This document shows, piece after piece, positions 52,616 through 62,336 of a DNA stretch of 64,000 bases (its first letter is position 1; each line of letters begins with the position of its first letter). This DNA comes from Flectobacillus major DSM 103. Lineage in GTDB: Bacteria > Bacteroidota > Bacteroidia > Cytophagales > Spirosomataceae. The notes beneath the pieces are model-generated. The model was not told where the DNA came from. It saw nothing but the letters and a program-made list of their open reading frames with translations, and did no database searches. The stretch is from assembly GCF_000427405.1 (NCBI RefSeq), contig NZ_KE386491.1, forward strand, positions 975,001 through 1,039,000, read 5' to 3'. Position numbers and translations under genes: made by a program.

Positions 52616-52910
52616 AAATTTGGAATAGCACAGCATAGCATTGTTTAGTAAACGAAAGTAAGAAATTATCTAAGTGATACAAATTACTTTCTTCAAAATA
52701 TATCATTTACATATCGGGCTGCTTAGGCACTCGGTATTTGGTTAGTTTTTGTTTATAAAAATGGTTAATGGTGTACAATGTCTGACGGAGTCACCTCGAA
52801 GTGTCTCCGCAGGCAATTGTCTTAATAACCCCACACGATTTTAGATGAGGCTCCTACTTCTGAATATTTAACTAGTAAGACTGTTTGTATAGCAAGCAGT
52901 CTTTTTTTTT
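52616..52910 (+). ncRNA. Candidate structured non-coding RNA (about 295 nt)
   Basis: A near-perfect promoter and a strong terminator bracket this stretch, which has no convincing open frame. Predicted stems are GAAAGTAA/TTACTTTC (52654-52661 and 52684-52691) and a long hairpin at 52775-52820 built from ACAAT/ATTGT, CTG/CAG, CGGAG/CTCCG and CAC/GTG around a CTCGAA loop. The transcript could be an independent small RNA or the attenuated leader of the next gene (start 53196). It matches no RNA family I recognise; 6S RNA, SRP RNA, tmRNA and RNase P signatures were not found. The start and end are predicted, not measured. Confidence 0.6.
52877..52910 (+). terminator. Strong Rho-independent terminator of the candidate RNA
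   Basis: AAGACTGTTTG (52877-52887) pairs with CAAGCAGTCTT (52893-52903), with one G-T pair, around a 5-base loop, and nine T residues end the transcript. Confidence 0.9.
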
Positions 52911-53195
52911 CTACGGCTACAAGCTATTTTGAGGTTACAGCGTTATACTGCAAGTTCCATACCTAATAATGGCATTCAATTGGCCTATCAAAAGTACAAG
53001 AGAACGGTTTATTTACCCGATTTTAGATAAAAGCACTGATGAAAATTGTTTGTTTTTAATATTAAATTGAATTTTGCACGGAATAATGCAAATAGCGTAA
53101 AAAAATTATAACTATTTTAATTGAATGTTTAAACCAAATTACTAATTTGGTATCAAAGACTCCAAAATCCAAAAGTCTTCTTATTGTTGGGCAGT

Positions 53196-53546
53196 ATGAA
53201 ATACTATTTCAAGATACTTTTACTTTTCATGTTTGCTAGCTTCAAAGTGGCAGCCTCAATGGCATGGTACTCAGAAGCAAAAGTAAGCTTGGTAAAGGTA
53301 TATACATTGTCTGCCACCAACGACGCTCATGAAATTCACTATGGCGATGAGAAGCTCAATGAAACCGAGGAAACCGAAGAAGATGCTAACGATACTTTTT
53401 ACGGTCTTTTACCAATCAATACCTTACAAGAACTCTTTACACTTCCATATCTATTAAAACAAAATAGTGAGTTTAATAGACAAGCTTCATTATATTTCCA
53501 ATCTGGTAAACAGCTTTTTATGCTGTATCAAAATTTTAGGATTTGA
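53196..53546 (+). CDS. Small exported acidic protein, unknown function
   Basis: 116 residues from ATG 53196 (MKYYFKILLLFMFASFKVAAS, a signal peptide); an ATG at 53184 would add four residues. The mature part has an acidic patch (NETEETEEDANDTF) and ends LPYLLKQNSEFNRQASLYFQSGKQLFMLYQNFRI. No family was recognised. It precedes the first SulP gene on the same strand with a 271-bp gap. Upstream, 52911-53195 shows A/T-rich DNA with no clear signals. Confidence 0.6.
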   Translation: MKYYFKILLLFMFASFKVAASMAWYSEAKVSLVKVYTLSATNDAHEIHYGDEKLNETEETEEDANDTFYGLLPINTLQELFTLPYLLKQNSEFNRQASLYFQSGKQLFMLYQNFRI

Positions 53547-53817
53547 TATTTCTTGCTGAAATGTAGTCATACATTTTGAGACACCCCATAGCCAAACGTA
53601 TGATGTTAGGGTTATGATTTTGTATGTGATTAATTTTAATCGCTTTAATAATCAATGGATTACGCTTTTTACTCTCGCTGGTAGAAAGTTACAAAAACAG
53701 TCTCAGATTTAATTTATGAAAAAGGGCAATAGTAAATTATTACTAAACCTTTGTGCTACCACACTCGAATACGCTAGTACTATTATATTTTGAACACACT
53801 AAATTAGAAGAAGCTAG

Positions 53818-55425
53818 ATGAATACTATTAATAAAAATTTTATTCCCCAAGATGGATTGGCAGGCTTGAAAGAAAATTTTGGAAAAGATTTACTTTCTGG
53901 ATTCATGGTATCATTATTGGCCTTGCCTCTGAGCTTGGGTATTGCCAAGGCCAGCGATTTTCCTAACCCTATGTACGGTGTGCTAACCGCTATTATTGGA
54001 GGTGTTGTAGTTAGTTTTTTAGCGGGTTCACAACTTACAATTAAAGGCCCTGCGGCAGGCTTGATTGTAATAGTGTCGGGCTCTATTGCCGAGTTTGGAG
54101 GAGGAGAACACGGTTGGCAATTAACATTAGGTGTAATTGTTGTGGCGGCAGTAGTTCAGTTTTTATTTGGGTTATTTAAGTTAGGCAAATTATCAGACTT
54201 TTTTCCATTGTCGGCAGTACATGGCATGTTGGCAGCTATTGGTTTGATTATTATTGCCAAACAATTATATGTTTTGTTGGGCTTAAGTACTAGCGGACCC
54301 GATGGTCATCCTATTACATCGCCGTTCGGTTTGCTTGGTAATCTTCCTTTTGCTATATCGCATGCCAGTAACAATATGCCTATTGTTATTGTAGGAGCTA
54401 CCGCTTTAGCTATTGTTTTGTTATTGCCAATGGTAAAGAATCCTATTATCAAGAAAATTCCTGCACCCATGGTGGTTTTGTTGGTGGTAATTCCATTGGG
54501 TGTTTATCTAAATTTGAAAGATATAAAAGGTGGAGTATTGAAATTCGATAAATCGTTTGTTGAGATTGTTGGTTTTAATGCAAGTTTTGAAGGAGTAAAA
54601 AATATTGGTGTATTTGTAAAATACGTTATCCTGTTTGCTATCATTGGTAGCCTAGAGTCATTATTGACCGTAAAAGCTATTGATATGCTTGACCCATTCC
54701 GTCGTAAGTCTGACTATAATAAAGACATTATTGCAGTAGGTCTGGGCAATGGAATAGCCGCTCTTTTGGGAGGTATTCCAATGATTTCGGAGGTTGCTCG
54801 TTCTTCTGCCAATGTCAATAATGGTGCTCGTACTCGTTGGGCCAATTTCTTTCATGGAGCATGCTTATTAATGTTTATGTTATTTTTGATGCCAGTAATC
54901 CAAATGATTCCTAATGCAGCTTTGGCCGCATTGCTAATAGGGGTAGGTATCAAATTAGCTCATCCAAAAGAGTTTATACATGCTTTGCATATTGGTAAAG
55001 AACAGTTTTTGATTTTTGTAGTTACCATATTTTTTACATTATTTGAAGATTTATTGGTAGGTATTGCAGCGGGTATTGTAACCGAATTGATTGTAAATAT
55101 CATTAATGGTCGTACATTCGCAGCAATGTTCAAAGCTCCGACTACGGTTGAAGAAAGCGAGTTCAATGAATATTACGTGAATATCAACGATGCGGCAGTA
55201 TTCTCGAATTTTCTAGGGATTAAAAATAAGTTGTACAACCTTCCTAAAGAAAAAAATGTAACTATCAATTTGTCAAATACAAAATTGATTGACCATTCAG
55301 CTATGGAGGGCTTACATTTATTTAAGCATGATTATGAAGAATCAGGTGGAAAAGTAGTAGTAGTGGGTTTAGATAACCATACACCATTTTCAAATCATGA
55401 ATTTGCGGCTCGTAAACAATCTTAA
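53818..55425 (+). CDS. SulP-family inorganic anion transporter 1
   Basis: 535 residues: about 12-14 membrane helices (residues 25-430) with LLSGFMVSLLALPLSLGIAKA, GGVVVSFLAGSQLTIKGPAAGL and MISEVARSSANVNNGARTRW, then a C-terminal STAS domain (about 445-535, INLSNTKLIDHSAMEGLH). SulP proteins move bicarbonate, sulfate or other anions, usually with sodium or protons. A carbonic anhydrase later in the same locus makes bicarbonate a reasonable guess. A porin gene follows 84 bp downstream. Confidence 0.93.
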   Translation: MNTINKNFIPQDGLAGLKENFGKDLLSGFMVSLLALPLSLGIAKASDFPNPMYGVLTAIIGGVVVSFLAGSQLTIKGPAAGLIVIVSGSIAEFGGGEHGWQLTLGVIVVAAVVQFLFGLFKLGKLSDFFPLSAVHGMLAAIGLIIIAKQLYVLLGLSTSGPDGHPITSPFGLLGNLPFAISHASNNMPIVIVGATALAIVLLLPMVKNPIIKKIPAPMVVLLVVIPLGVYLNLKDIKGGVLKFDKSFVEIVGFNASFEGVKNIGVFVKYVILFAIIGSLESLLTVKAIDMLDPFRRKSDYNKDIIAVGLGNGIAALLGGIPMISEVARSSANVNNGARTRWANFFHGACLLMFMLFLMPVIQMIPNAALAALLIGVGIKLAHPKEFIHALHIGKEQFLIFVVTIFFTLFEDLLVGIAAGIVTELIVNIINGRTFAAMFKAPTTVEESEFNEYYVNINDAAVFSNFLGIKNKLYNLPKEKNVTINLSNTKLIDHSAMEGLHLFKHDYEESGGKVVVVGLDNHTPFSNHEFAARKQS

Positions 55426-55509
55426 TTAATCGTTATTCGAGCTTAATCTATTTTCAGGATACGCGTTTTGCGGGTATTTCTGAATGATTTAACAACCTAG
55501 AAAATACAC

Positions 55510-56835
55510 ATGAAAAAAGTACTTTTTCTCATGGTAGCTCTTGCTATGTCTGTAGCGGGCTATTCCCAAGTGTTGAAAGACGGAAAGTTTTATATTAATG
55601 AGGATGGTTCTCGTTATTTAAAGTTTACATTGAATACGCAAGTGTGGTTGCGATACAACGAAAGTAACCCTGGCACTACCGTAAATGGATTTAGTAAATC
55701 GTCGACTACCGATATTGGTATCAGAAGATTTAGAATACAGATGTTTGGACAATTGACCGATAGGGTTTTTGTTTATACACAGTTTGGACAGAATAATTTC
55801 AATTATTTGTCAGATAGAAAGACCGGTTTTTTTATACATGATGCTTTGGGTGAATATGCTGTAGTAAAGAATAAGCTTTCGCTTGGTACAGGTTTAACAG
55901 CATGGAGTGGTTTGGCACGCTTTTCGTCGCCTGCAGTAGGTGGAATTATGGGTATAGATGCCCCTTTGTACCAACAAGCTACCAACGATGTAACCGACCA
56001 ATTTTTGCGTAAGCTGAGTGTATATGCCAAGGGTAAATTAGGAAAAGTAGATTATCGATTTGCCTTAACCGACCCTATGTCGTTTCAGAAATCGACAGCT
56101 TATAACGCAAGCAATACAATCTCCAAAACAAATGCTAATTTTGCCTTGTCGCCAGCAAAATTTCAAACGCAAGGATATGTGCAGTATCAGTTTTTGGATC
56201 AAGAATCTAACTTATTGCCTTATAATGTAGGAACCTATTTGGGCAAAAAGAAGGTTTTTAATATAGGAGCAGGCTTTATTTATCAGCCAGATGCCATGTG
56301 GCGATTGGGCGATAATGGCAAAGACACAATCAAAACCGCCATGCGATTAATGTCTGTTGATGCCTTTTATGATGCACCTATCGATCGAGAAAAAGGTACA
56401 GCAATTAGTGCTTATTTAGCATATTCGGATTATGATTTTGGTAAAAATTATATTCGAGAAAGTGGTCCAATGAACCCTGCCAACGGTAACAATATGCCAA
56501 GTGTAGTAAATGGGGCAGGAAACAATTTTCCAATGTACGGTACAGGACAAATTGTTTATGGACAAATAGGGTACAAAATGGCGGATAATTTATTAGGTAA
56601 ATCGGGGGGCACTTTTATGCCTTATGTGAGCATGCAATATGCTAACTACGAACGCCTAGCCGATCCAATGGCTTATTATGACATTGGTGTCAACTGGTTG
56701 TTGGCAGGGCATACGTCAAAGCTGACGCTTGCTTACCAAAATCGACCGATTTATACGGCTGATGCCAATAGCGAATGGCACAGCACCGCCCGCAAAGCTG
56801 GTATTTTAGTGCAATACCAAGTGTACTTTAATTAA
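55510..56835 (+). CDS. Outer-membrane porin (OprP/OprO-like beta barrel)
   Basis: 441 residues with signal peptide 1-19 (…AGYSQ). The rest alternates short amphipathic strands and ends in an aromatic terminus (ILVQYQVYFN) as outer-membrane barrels do. Early motifs YLKFTLNTQVWLRYNES and GIRRFRIQMFGQLTDRVFVY match phosphate-selective-porin-like proteins of Bacteroidota. In this context it may let anions reach the SulP permease (inference). A terminator follows, so the SulP-porin pair probably forms one unit. Confidence 0.85.
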   Translation: MKKVLFLMVALAMSVAGYSQVLKDGKFYINEDGSRYLKFTLNTQVWLRYNESNPGTTVNGFSKSSTTDIGIRRFRIQMFGQLTDRVFVYTQFGQNNFNYLSDRKTGFFIHDALGEYAVVKNKLSLGTGLTAWSGLARFSSPAVGGIMGIDAPLYQQATNDVTDQFLRKLSVYAKGKLGKVDYRFALTDPMSFQKSTAYNASNTISKTNANFALSPAKFQTQGYVQYQFLDQESNLLPYNVGTYLGKKKVFNIGAGFIYQPDAMWRLGDNGKDTIKTAMRLMSVDAFYDAPIDREKGTAISAYLAYSDYDFGKNYIRESGPMNPANGNNMPSVVNGAGNNFPMYGTGQIVYGQIGYKMADNLLGKSGGTFMPYVSMQYANYERLADPMAYYDIGVNWLLAGHTSKLTLAYQNRPIYTADANSEWHSTARKAGILVQYQVYFN

Positions 56836-56888
56836 TGTAGAAAACTGATTATAGCAATAATTTAGTTTGTATGTGGTTTATTATATCT

Positions 56889-56922
56889 ATTGGGTTGGCG
56901 ATATTCGTCAACCCAATTTTGT
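56889..56922 (+). terminator. Rho-independent terminator after the porin gene
   Basis: ATTGGGTTG (56889-56897) pairs with CAACCCAAT (56909-56917), extended inwards by CGA/TCG and a G-T pair. A T-rich tract follows. Confidence 0.8.
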
Positions 56923-57011
56923 TTTGTTACCTTATTCTTAGTCGGTATTTGGATACAATGTCTCGTTTTTTTTGTTTAGTTTTGAAGTAACATAATCCCA
57001 ATTTTTGAAAT

Positions 57012-57689
57012 ATGAAGTTATTACTCATCGAAGACGAAGCAAAAACAGTACAATCTCTTAGCAAAGGCCTAGGCGAATCGGGCTTTGAAGTAGATTTTTG
57101 CTACGATGGCCTAATAGGAAAACACTTGGCCAAAAAAAACACCTATGATGTGATTGTGTCTGATATTATTATGCCAGGTATAAACGGAATTGAACTATGC
57201 AAAGAGCTGAGAAAAGAAGGTATTTCAACTCCAATTTTGATGCTTACGGCTTTGGGTGATTTGCAGGATAAAGTAATTGGCTTTGATGCTGGTGCCGACG
57301 ATTATCTAGTAAAACCTTTTGAGTTTGTCGAATTAGTAGCACGTATTAGGGCTTTGTCTCGGAGAAGTACGGGAGTGAATTTGCACAAAAATACCTTAAA
57401 TTTTGCCGATTTAGAAATGAACCTCGATGCCAAAACGGTAACTCGCTCGGGTACAAAAATCCCGTTGACGGCCAAAGAATTTGAATTGTTAGAAATGCTG
57501 CTTCGTAATCAGGGAAAGGTACTTTCTAAAGTAGAAATTGCCGAAAAGGTATGGGACGTAAGTTTTGACACAGGTACTAATGTAATAGAAGTATATATCA
57601 ATTTGTTAAGAAAAAAAGTCGATAAAGATTTTACCCAAAAACTCATTCATAATGTATATGGCATGGGATATGTATTGAAATCTGAATAA
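57012..57689 (+). CDS. OmpR/PhoB-family response regulator
   Basis: 225 residues: receiver domain (1-120) with acidic pocket Glu7-Asp8, phospho-acceptor Asp51 (VSDIIMPGINGIE) and Lys101, then a winged-helix DNA-binding domain (about 130-224, NTLNFADLEMNLDAKTVTR, TAKEFELLEMLLRNQGKVLS, NVIEVYINLLRKKVD). The kinase gene starts 18 bp downstream. A TAGTTTTG box (56977-56984) fits the -7 consensus upstream, but its TTG spacing is too long. The locus makes the neighbouring anion genes likely targets (inference). Confidence 0.95.
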   Translation: MKLLLIEDEAKTVQSLSKGLGESGFEVDFCYDGLIGKHLAKKNTYDVIVSDIIMPGINGIELCKELRKEGISTPILMLTALGDLQDKVIGFDAGADDYLVKPFEFVELVARIRALSRRSTGVNLHKNTLNFADLEMNLDAKTVTRSGTKIPLTAKEFELLEMLLRNQGKVLSKVEIAEKVWDVSFDTGTNVIEVYINLLRKKVDKDFTQKLIHNVYGMGYVLKSE

Positions 57690-57707
57690 ATCTAATAGAA
57701 GAACCCT

Positions 57708-59090
57708 ATGCGGATTCGCTTAAAACTAACCTTACAATTCACATTGCTTGTTTCCCTAATAGTGCTATTGTCATTTTTAGGGATTTATTATTTTACCCAT
57801 TCTTATATCGAAACTCGGTTTTATTCTCGGCTCAAATCCAAGGCCATTACTACAGCCGAATTGCTGGTGAAAGTAGACCAAATCGACTCGAAGTTGTTGA
57901 AGGTTATCGAGAAAACCAATAAAGATGTATTGTACAAAGAGAAAATTTCTATTTATAATTACAAAAACGAAGAAATTTATACCAATAACGACACCGTGAA
58001 GTTTGTCATCAGTAGACGATTTCTTAATGATGTTCGGCTTGAAGGAACAGCAACTACTACCTACAAAGAGATTCAAATTCTGGGGATTCCGTACTATGAC
58101 AAATATAATCGGTTGTTGGTATTGGCGGGCGGGGTAGATTTGCATGGCCTGGATACCCTCCGAGATTTACAACGAATTTTGATTTCGCTTTATATGCTTA
58201 TTGTCTTGGCTTCGGCTGTATTTGGTTGGATTTTTGCCCGAAGGGCTTTGTTACCAATTGCCGAGGTTATCAACGAAATGAATGATATTTACCCTAATAA
58301 TCTTAATAAGCGACTGAAAATCAGGAATGTGAAAGATGAAATAGGACAGCTAACTTTTACCTTCAATAACCTACTTACACGGGTAGAGGAGGCCTTTCAG
58401 CACCAACAGGTATTTATTTCTAATGTAAGCCATGAGTTGAAAAACCCACTCACCAAAATTATATCCCAACTGAGTGTATCGTTGCTCAATCGGCGGTCTG
58501 AAGAAGAATATCAAGAAACGATGGTTTCGGTATTGCAAGATGTCAAAGATTTGAACTTGTTGACCAATACCTTATTGGAATTGACTAAACTAAGCGACGA
58601 CAGCCTACCTAACCGTTTTACTAGCTTACGGATTGATGATATTATTTGGGAAGCCCGAACCTTTTTATTGAAGGTGCATAAAAGCTATAATATTTCAATT
58701 GAATTTTCAGAGAATATCGACTCCGATGAGCAATTGAGTATTTTGGGCAATTCGCAACTGCTAAAGGTTGCCTTCACCAATTTGATGGAAAATGGTTGTA
58801 AGTTTTCTGAAACCCATACCGTAAATATCAATATCGGTTATGACAAGGGCTTATTCTTGCAGTTTATCAATAAAGGGGCTGTTATTGATGCAAAAGACCA
58901 AAAGTTGATTTTTTTGCCATTTTTTCGCTCTAAAAAAACAGCAGACACACGAGGCTATGGGATTGGCTTGCCGCTTGCCGAACGCATTATCAAAATTCAC
59001 AAAGGCGATTTGTTTATAGAAGAGTCTAATTTAGAAAGGACTGTATTTAAAGTACAATTTTTTGAAGAAAAAATTATAGAAGTTAACTAG
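57708..59090 (+). CDS. Membrane sensor histidine kinase
   Basis: 460 residues: membrane helices at about 10-30 and 157-177 flank a periplasmic sensor of about 125 residues with no recognised ligand fold. They are followed by HAMP (to about 232), a DHp domain with phospho-acceptor His242 in NVSHELKNPLTKI, and an ATPase domain with N-box ENGCKFS (361-367) and RGYGIGLPLAERIIKIHKGD. It pairs with the response regulator immediately upstream. Confidence 0.94.
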   Translation: MRIRLKLTLQFTLLVSLIVLLSFLGIYYFTHSYIETRFYSRLKSKAITTAELLVKVDQIDSKLLKVIEKTNKDVLYKEKISIYNYKNEEIYTNNDTVKFVISRRFLNDVRLEGTATTTYKEIQILGIPYYDKYNRLLVLAGGVDLHGLDTLRDLQRILISLYMLIVLASAVFGWIFARRALLPIAEVINEMNDIYPNNLNKRLKIRNVKDEIGQLTFTFNNLLTRVEEAFQHQQVFISNVSHELKNPLTKIISQLSVSLLNRRSEEEYQETMVSVLQDVKDLNLLTNTLLELTKLSDDSLPNRFTSLRIDDIIWEARTFLLKVHKSYNISIEFSENIDSDEQLSILGNSQLLKVAFTNLMENGCKFSETHTVNINIGYDKGLFLQFINKGAVIDAKDQKLIFLPFFRSKKTADTRGYGIGLPLAERIIKIHKGDLFIEESNLERTVFKVQFFEEKIIEVN

Positions 59091-59192
59091 ATTTTAATTT
59101 TTTCTTCATTCAATCTTAACCATTTCTTTGTTACTTTAAGCATTGAATTTGACTGACATACAAAATATTGATATAGGTGTTTAAGGTGTTTG

Positions 59193-59231
59193 GTTTCTGT
59201 GGTTATTATTTAGCCACAGAAACTTTTTTTT
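59193..59231 (+). terminator. Rho-independent terminator after the two-component genes
   Basis: GTTTCTGTGG (59193-59202) pairs perfectly with CCACAGAAAC (59214-59223) and is followed by eight T residues. Confidence 0.9.
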
Positions 59232-59539
59232 GAATGCTCTGCTAGTTTTGTAGTATATCATAGGGCTGTTCATTAGCACAAAAAGAACAAAGTTCAGTGC
59301 AGACTTTTGCAATTATTTACAGAAAAAGCTATTTTTAACCATAATTGTACCGAATTTTTGCCTAACAAATAATAGCAGTAGCCTTATTGATATATTATTT
59401 GAGGTAATGGTCTGATTAAAAGGCTTATAGCAAAATAGGACGAAGTTGGACTAGCTTATCAAGGAAATGAATTATTGACATTGTTTTGGCAAGCAATGTA
59501 TGTTTTCAACTGCTCTTGAGCACATCAAAAACGAGTAAT
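59232..59539. other. Intergenic stretch before a small membrane protein gene
   Basis: About 300 bp of A/T-rich DNA between the two-component terminator and the ATG at 59540. TTG-initiated open frame continues upstream of that ATG to 59486 but has no coding character. No clear promoter or hairpin was found. Confidence 0.4.
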
Positions 59540-59863
59540 ATGATTATAATAGAACATAAGGATACCAAAGTAAAAGATAATAAAACAAATGTATCTAAAC
59601 TATATTGGTTTGTTGGCATAATAAGTTTGTGTTGTGTAGGTTCTTTGATTACCAATTGGTATCAATGGAAAGAACGAAATATCGTTATCGAAAATCTTCG
59701 AGAAGCACTGATAAAACAGGATTCGACCCTCGCCAGCAAACTAGAATCAGATAAAGAAATTGCCCGATTGAAAAGAAAGCTTATCCGCAGAAGCAAACAA
59801 CTCCCCAAATCTACCAGTACGACTCAGCTTACGCCCACCATTTCAGAACCCTTAAAAAAATAA
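59540..59863 (+). CDS. Small membrane protein with coiled coil, unknown function
   Basis: 107 residues from ATG 59540 (MIIIEHKDTKVKDN). One membrane helix (about 22-40, LYWFVGIISLCCVGSLIT) is followed by a charged helix likely to form a coiled coil (ENLREALIKQDSTLASKLESDKEIARLKRKLIRR) and a Ser/Thr/Pro-rich tail. The layout resembles small regulatory or scaffold proteins, but no family was recognised. It sits between the sensor kinase and the second SulP gene on the same strand. Confidence 0.55.
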   Translation: MIIIEHKDTKVKDNKTNVSKLYWFVGIISLCCVGSLITNWYQWKERNIVIENLREALIKQDSTLASKLESDKEIARLKRKLIRRSKQLPKSTSTTQLTPTISEPLKK

Positions 59864-59977
59864 TACTTTAATAAAAAAATATTAATAAAGTACAAATATT
59901 CCTTTGTTAATAAATATCGTATATATTTTTTTATCAAAAAAACTGTTAAAATTTTCTTTACAAAAATAAAAATGATA

Positions 59978-59985
59978 TATGTTTG
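59978..59985 (+). promoter_or_regulatory. Possible -7 box of the second SulP gene
   Basis: TATGTTTG fits TAnnTTTG and lies 65 bases before the ATG at 60051. Only a weak TTTA is found at a plausible -33 distance (17 bases). Confidence 0.4.
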
Positions 59986-60050
59986 ATGATTGTTTGTTTT
60001 GAGTCTAAATATAGGCTCAGAGAAAATACATAATAAACCAACATCAAACT

Positions 60051-61649
60051 ATGTCAAATACGTTACGTTATTACAAAACCGCTTTGCTTCAAAGCGACTG
60101 GAAGTCTGGTCTTTCTGTTTTTTTAGTTGCCCTTCCCTTATGCTTGGGTATTGCTTTAGCCTCGGGTGCTCCTTTATTTTCTGGAATTTTGGCAGGTATT
60201 GTTGCTGGCATACTCGTTTCGATACTTTCGGGTTCTGAAATATCGGTGAGTGGCCCTGCTGCTGGCTTAACTGTTATTGTGGCTACGGCTATTCATGAAT
60301 TAGGCTCGTTTCAAGGCTTTTTGGTAGCAGTGGTATTGGCAGGTATTATCCAGATTGTACTGGGTGTTGTCAAGGCTGGGAAGTTTAGTTCCTACTTTCC
60401 CGAAAGTGTAATCCGAGGTATGCTTGTGGCTATTGGCCTTGTGATTATTCTGAAACAAATTCCTCACGCTTTGGGCGATGACCAAGACTACGAAGGCGAA
60501 TTTGAATTTGAGCAAGTGGCCGACCACCAAAATACCATTACCGAATTGATTCGCTCGGTGATTGATTTTAATTATGGAGCAGTGGTGATTTCGGTAAGCT
60601 GTTTGTTATTACTTATTTTTTGGGAAAAAGCTGCCAAAAGGAAAGGAGGCATTTTTGCGATGATCCCAGCGTCGTTGGTAGCGGTTATTTTGGGAGTCGT
60701 CATCAACGAAATCTATGGCGTATATTTCCCTACTCATTATCTAGGCAACTCGCCTGTTCACATGGTGAGTATGCCCAAAATGAAAGGTACTGCCGATCTT
60801 CTAGCAGCACTATCTTTTCCAGATTTCTCGTTTCTGACCAACCCCAAAATATATACCGTAGCTTTTACATTAGCTATTGTAGCAAGCTTAGAAACCCTTC
60901 TCAACCTTGAAGCTGCCGATTCTATTGACCCTTATAAACGTCAGTCATCTTCTGACAAAGAGCTTGTTGCTCAGGGGGTTGGTAATATTGTGTCGGGGCT
61001 GATTGGTGGTTTGCCTGTTACATCTGTGGTTGTCCGAACTTCTGCCAACGTATATGCAGGCGGTAAAACCAGAATGTCGTCGTTGGTGCATGGGTTATTG
61101 TTGTTGGGGTCGGTATTATTGATTCCGACATTACTCAATAAAATCCCTTTGTCGGCTTTATCTGCTATTTTATTGATGGTTGGTTACAAACTGGCTCATC
61201 CTTTGGTATTTAAAAAAGTATACAAAGAGGGTTTTGATCAATACATACCTTTTGCTATTACAATTTTGGTAATTGTCTTCAAAGATTTACTTTTTGGCAT
61301 TTTTGTAGGTACTTTTGTAGGACTATTATTTGTGGTATTCACCAACTTTAGGTCGGTTATTTCTGTTGTTCGCGAAGGAAACCACGTGTTGGTGAAGTTC
61401 AATAAAGATGTTTCGTTTTTGAACAAACCAAGAATAAAACAAATTTTGATGGATTTGAAAGAAGGCGATGAGGTGTTTATTGATGGAACAAGAGCCCATT
61501 TTATTGACCACGATATTTATAATTTATTATTCGATTTTAAAAATTCGGCTCATCGACGCAACATAGAAGTAGAGTTTAAAAAAGTAAAACGAAGAATCCA
61601 GGGTGATATAAACGAATATTACCCTCAGTCAGAGTCATTGAGTCATTAA
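60051..61649 (+). CDS. SulP-family inorganic anion transporter 2 (bicarbonate transporter candidate)
   Basis: 532 residues, a paralogue of the SulP gene at 53818. Helical core motifs are [40 protein letters not shown] and [25 protein letters not shown]-like domain (about 440-525, [20 protein letters not shown]) ends the protein. The beta-carbonic anhydrase gene begins 20 bp later, which favours bicarbonate as the substrate, as in BicA-type SulP/carbonic-anhydrase pairs. Sulfate or another anion cannot be excluded. Confidence 0.93.
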   Translation: MSNTLRYYKTALLQSDWKSGLSVFLVALPLCLGIALASGAPLFSGILAGIVAGILVSILSGSEISVSGPAAGLTVIVATAIHELGSFQGFLVAVVLAGIIQIVLGVVKAGKFSSYFPESVIRGMLVAIGLVIILKQIPHALGDDQDYEGEFEFEQVADHQNTITELIRSVIDFNYGAVVISVSCLLLLIFWEKAAKRKGGIFAMIPASLVAVILGVVINEIYGVYFPTHYLGNSPVHMVSMPKMKGTADLLAALSFPDFSFLTNPKIYTVAFTLAIVASLETLLNLEAADSIDPYKRQSSSDKELVAQGVGNIVSGLIGGLPVTSVVVRTSANVYAGGKTRMSSLVHGLLLLGSVLLIPTLLNKIPLSALSAILLMVGYKLAHPLVFKKVYKEGFDQYIPFAITILVIVFKDLLFGIFVGTFVGLLFVVFTNFRSVISVVREGNHVLVKFNKDVSFLNKPRIKQILMDLKEGDEVFIDGTRAHFIDHDIYNLLFDFKNSAHRRNIEVEFKKVKRRIQGDINEYYPQSESLSH

Positions 61650-61669
61650 ATAAATCACTTGAAATTAAT

Positions 61670-62335
61670 ATGAAAGATTACAGAAAATTGTTGTTGGCCA
61701 ATAAGGCTTGGGCGGCTGAACGTCTATCTCAAGATGAAACCTATTTTGATAGATTATCAAAAGACCAAAAGCCTGAGTTTTTATGGATTGGTTGTGCCGA
61801 TAGTAGAGTGCCAGCAGAAGAAATTACTAATACACAGCCTGGCGATGTGTTTGTGCATAGAAATGTAGCCAATATGGTGGTTCATACCGACATGAACTTA
61901 CTTTCGGTTTTGCAATATGCTGTTGAGGTATTGAAGGTAAAACACGTTATTGTGTGTGGACACTATAATTGTGGAGGGGTAAAGGCCGCTATGGGTAATC
62001 AAGACTTTGGCTTGATTAATAAATGGTTGCGAAATATTAAAGAAGTTTATGATAAGCATAATTATGAAATCAAGAATATTTCGGACGAAAAGTTGCGTTT
62101 TAACCGATTGGTTGAGCTAAATGTAGAAGAACAAGTAAAAAACTTGGCTAAAACAACCATTGTACAACGTGCTTGGAAAAACTTCCAGATGCCACATTTA
62201 CACGGTTGGGTATTTGATTTGCATACTGGACTTATCAAAGAAATCTTGAATATTGAAGCTTGCTCAGAAGTAGACCCTATATTCAGATACGATTTTCATA
62301 CTGATGAGTTATTTACCAATAGCTCGAAAGACTAA
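61670..62335 (+). CDS. can: Beta-class carbonic anhydrase
   Basis: 221 residues with all active-site elements: zinc ligands Cys42, His98 and Cys101, and the Asp44-Arg46 dyad ([30 protein letters not shown]). There is no signal peptide, so the enzyme acts in the cytoplasm, interconverting CO2 and bicarbonate. The length equals Can of Escherichia coli. It follows the SulP gene by 20 bp and is almost surely cotranscribed. Repeat copy C starts 2 bp after the stop codon. Confidence 0.96.
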   Translation: MKDYRKLLLANKAWAAERLSQDETYFDRLSKDQKPEFLWIGCADSRVPAEEITNTQPGDVFVHRNVANMVVHTDMNLLSVLQYAVEVLKVKHVIVCGHYNCGGVKAAMGNQDFGLINKWLRNIKEVYDKHNYEIKNISDEKLRFNRLVELNVEEQVKNLAKTTIVQRAWKNFQMPHLHGWVFDLHTGLIKEILNIEACSEVDPIFRYDFHTDELFTNSSKD

Positions 62336-62336
62336 C

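Noticed and set aside
52616-52910. 6S, SRP, tmRNA or RNase P RNA
   Set aside because: The length or the conserved cores do not fit; in particular the SRP GGAA tetraloop region and the RNase P conserved regions were not found.
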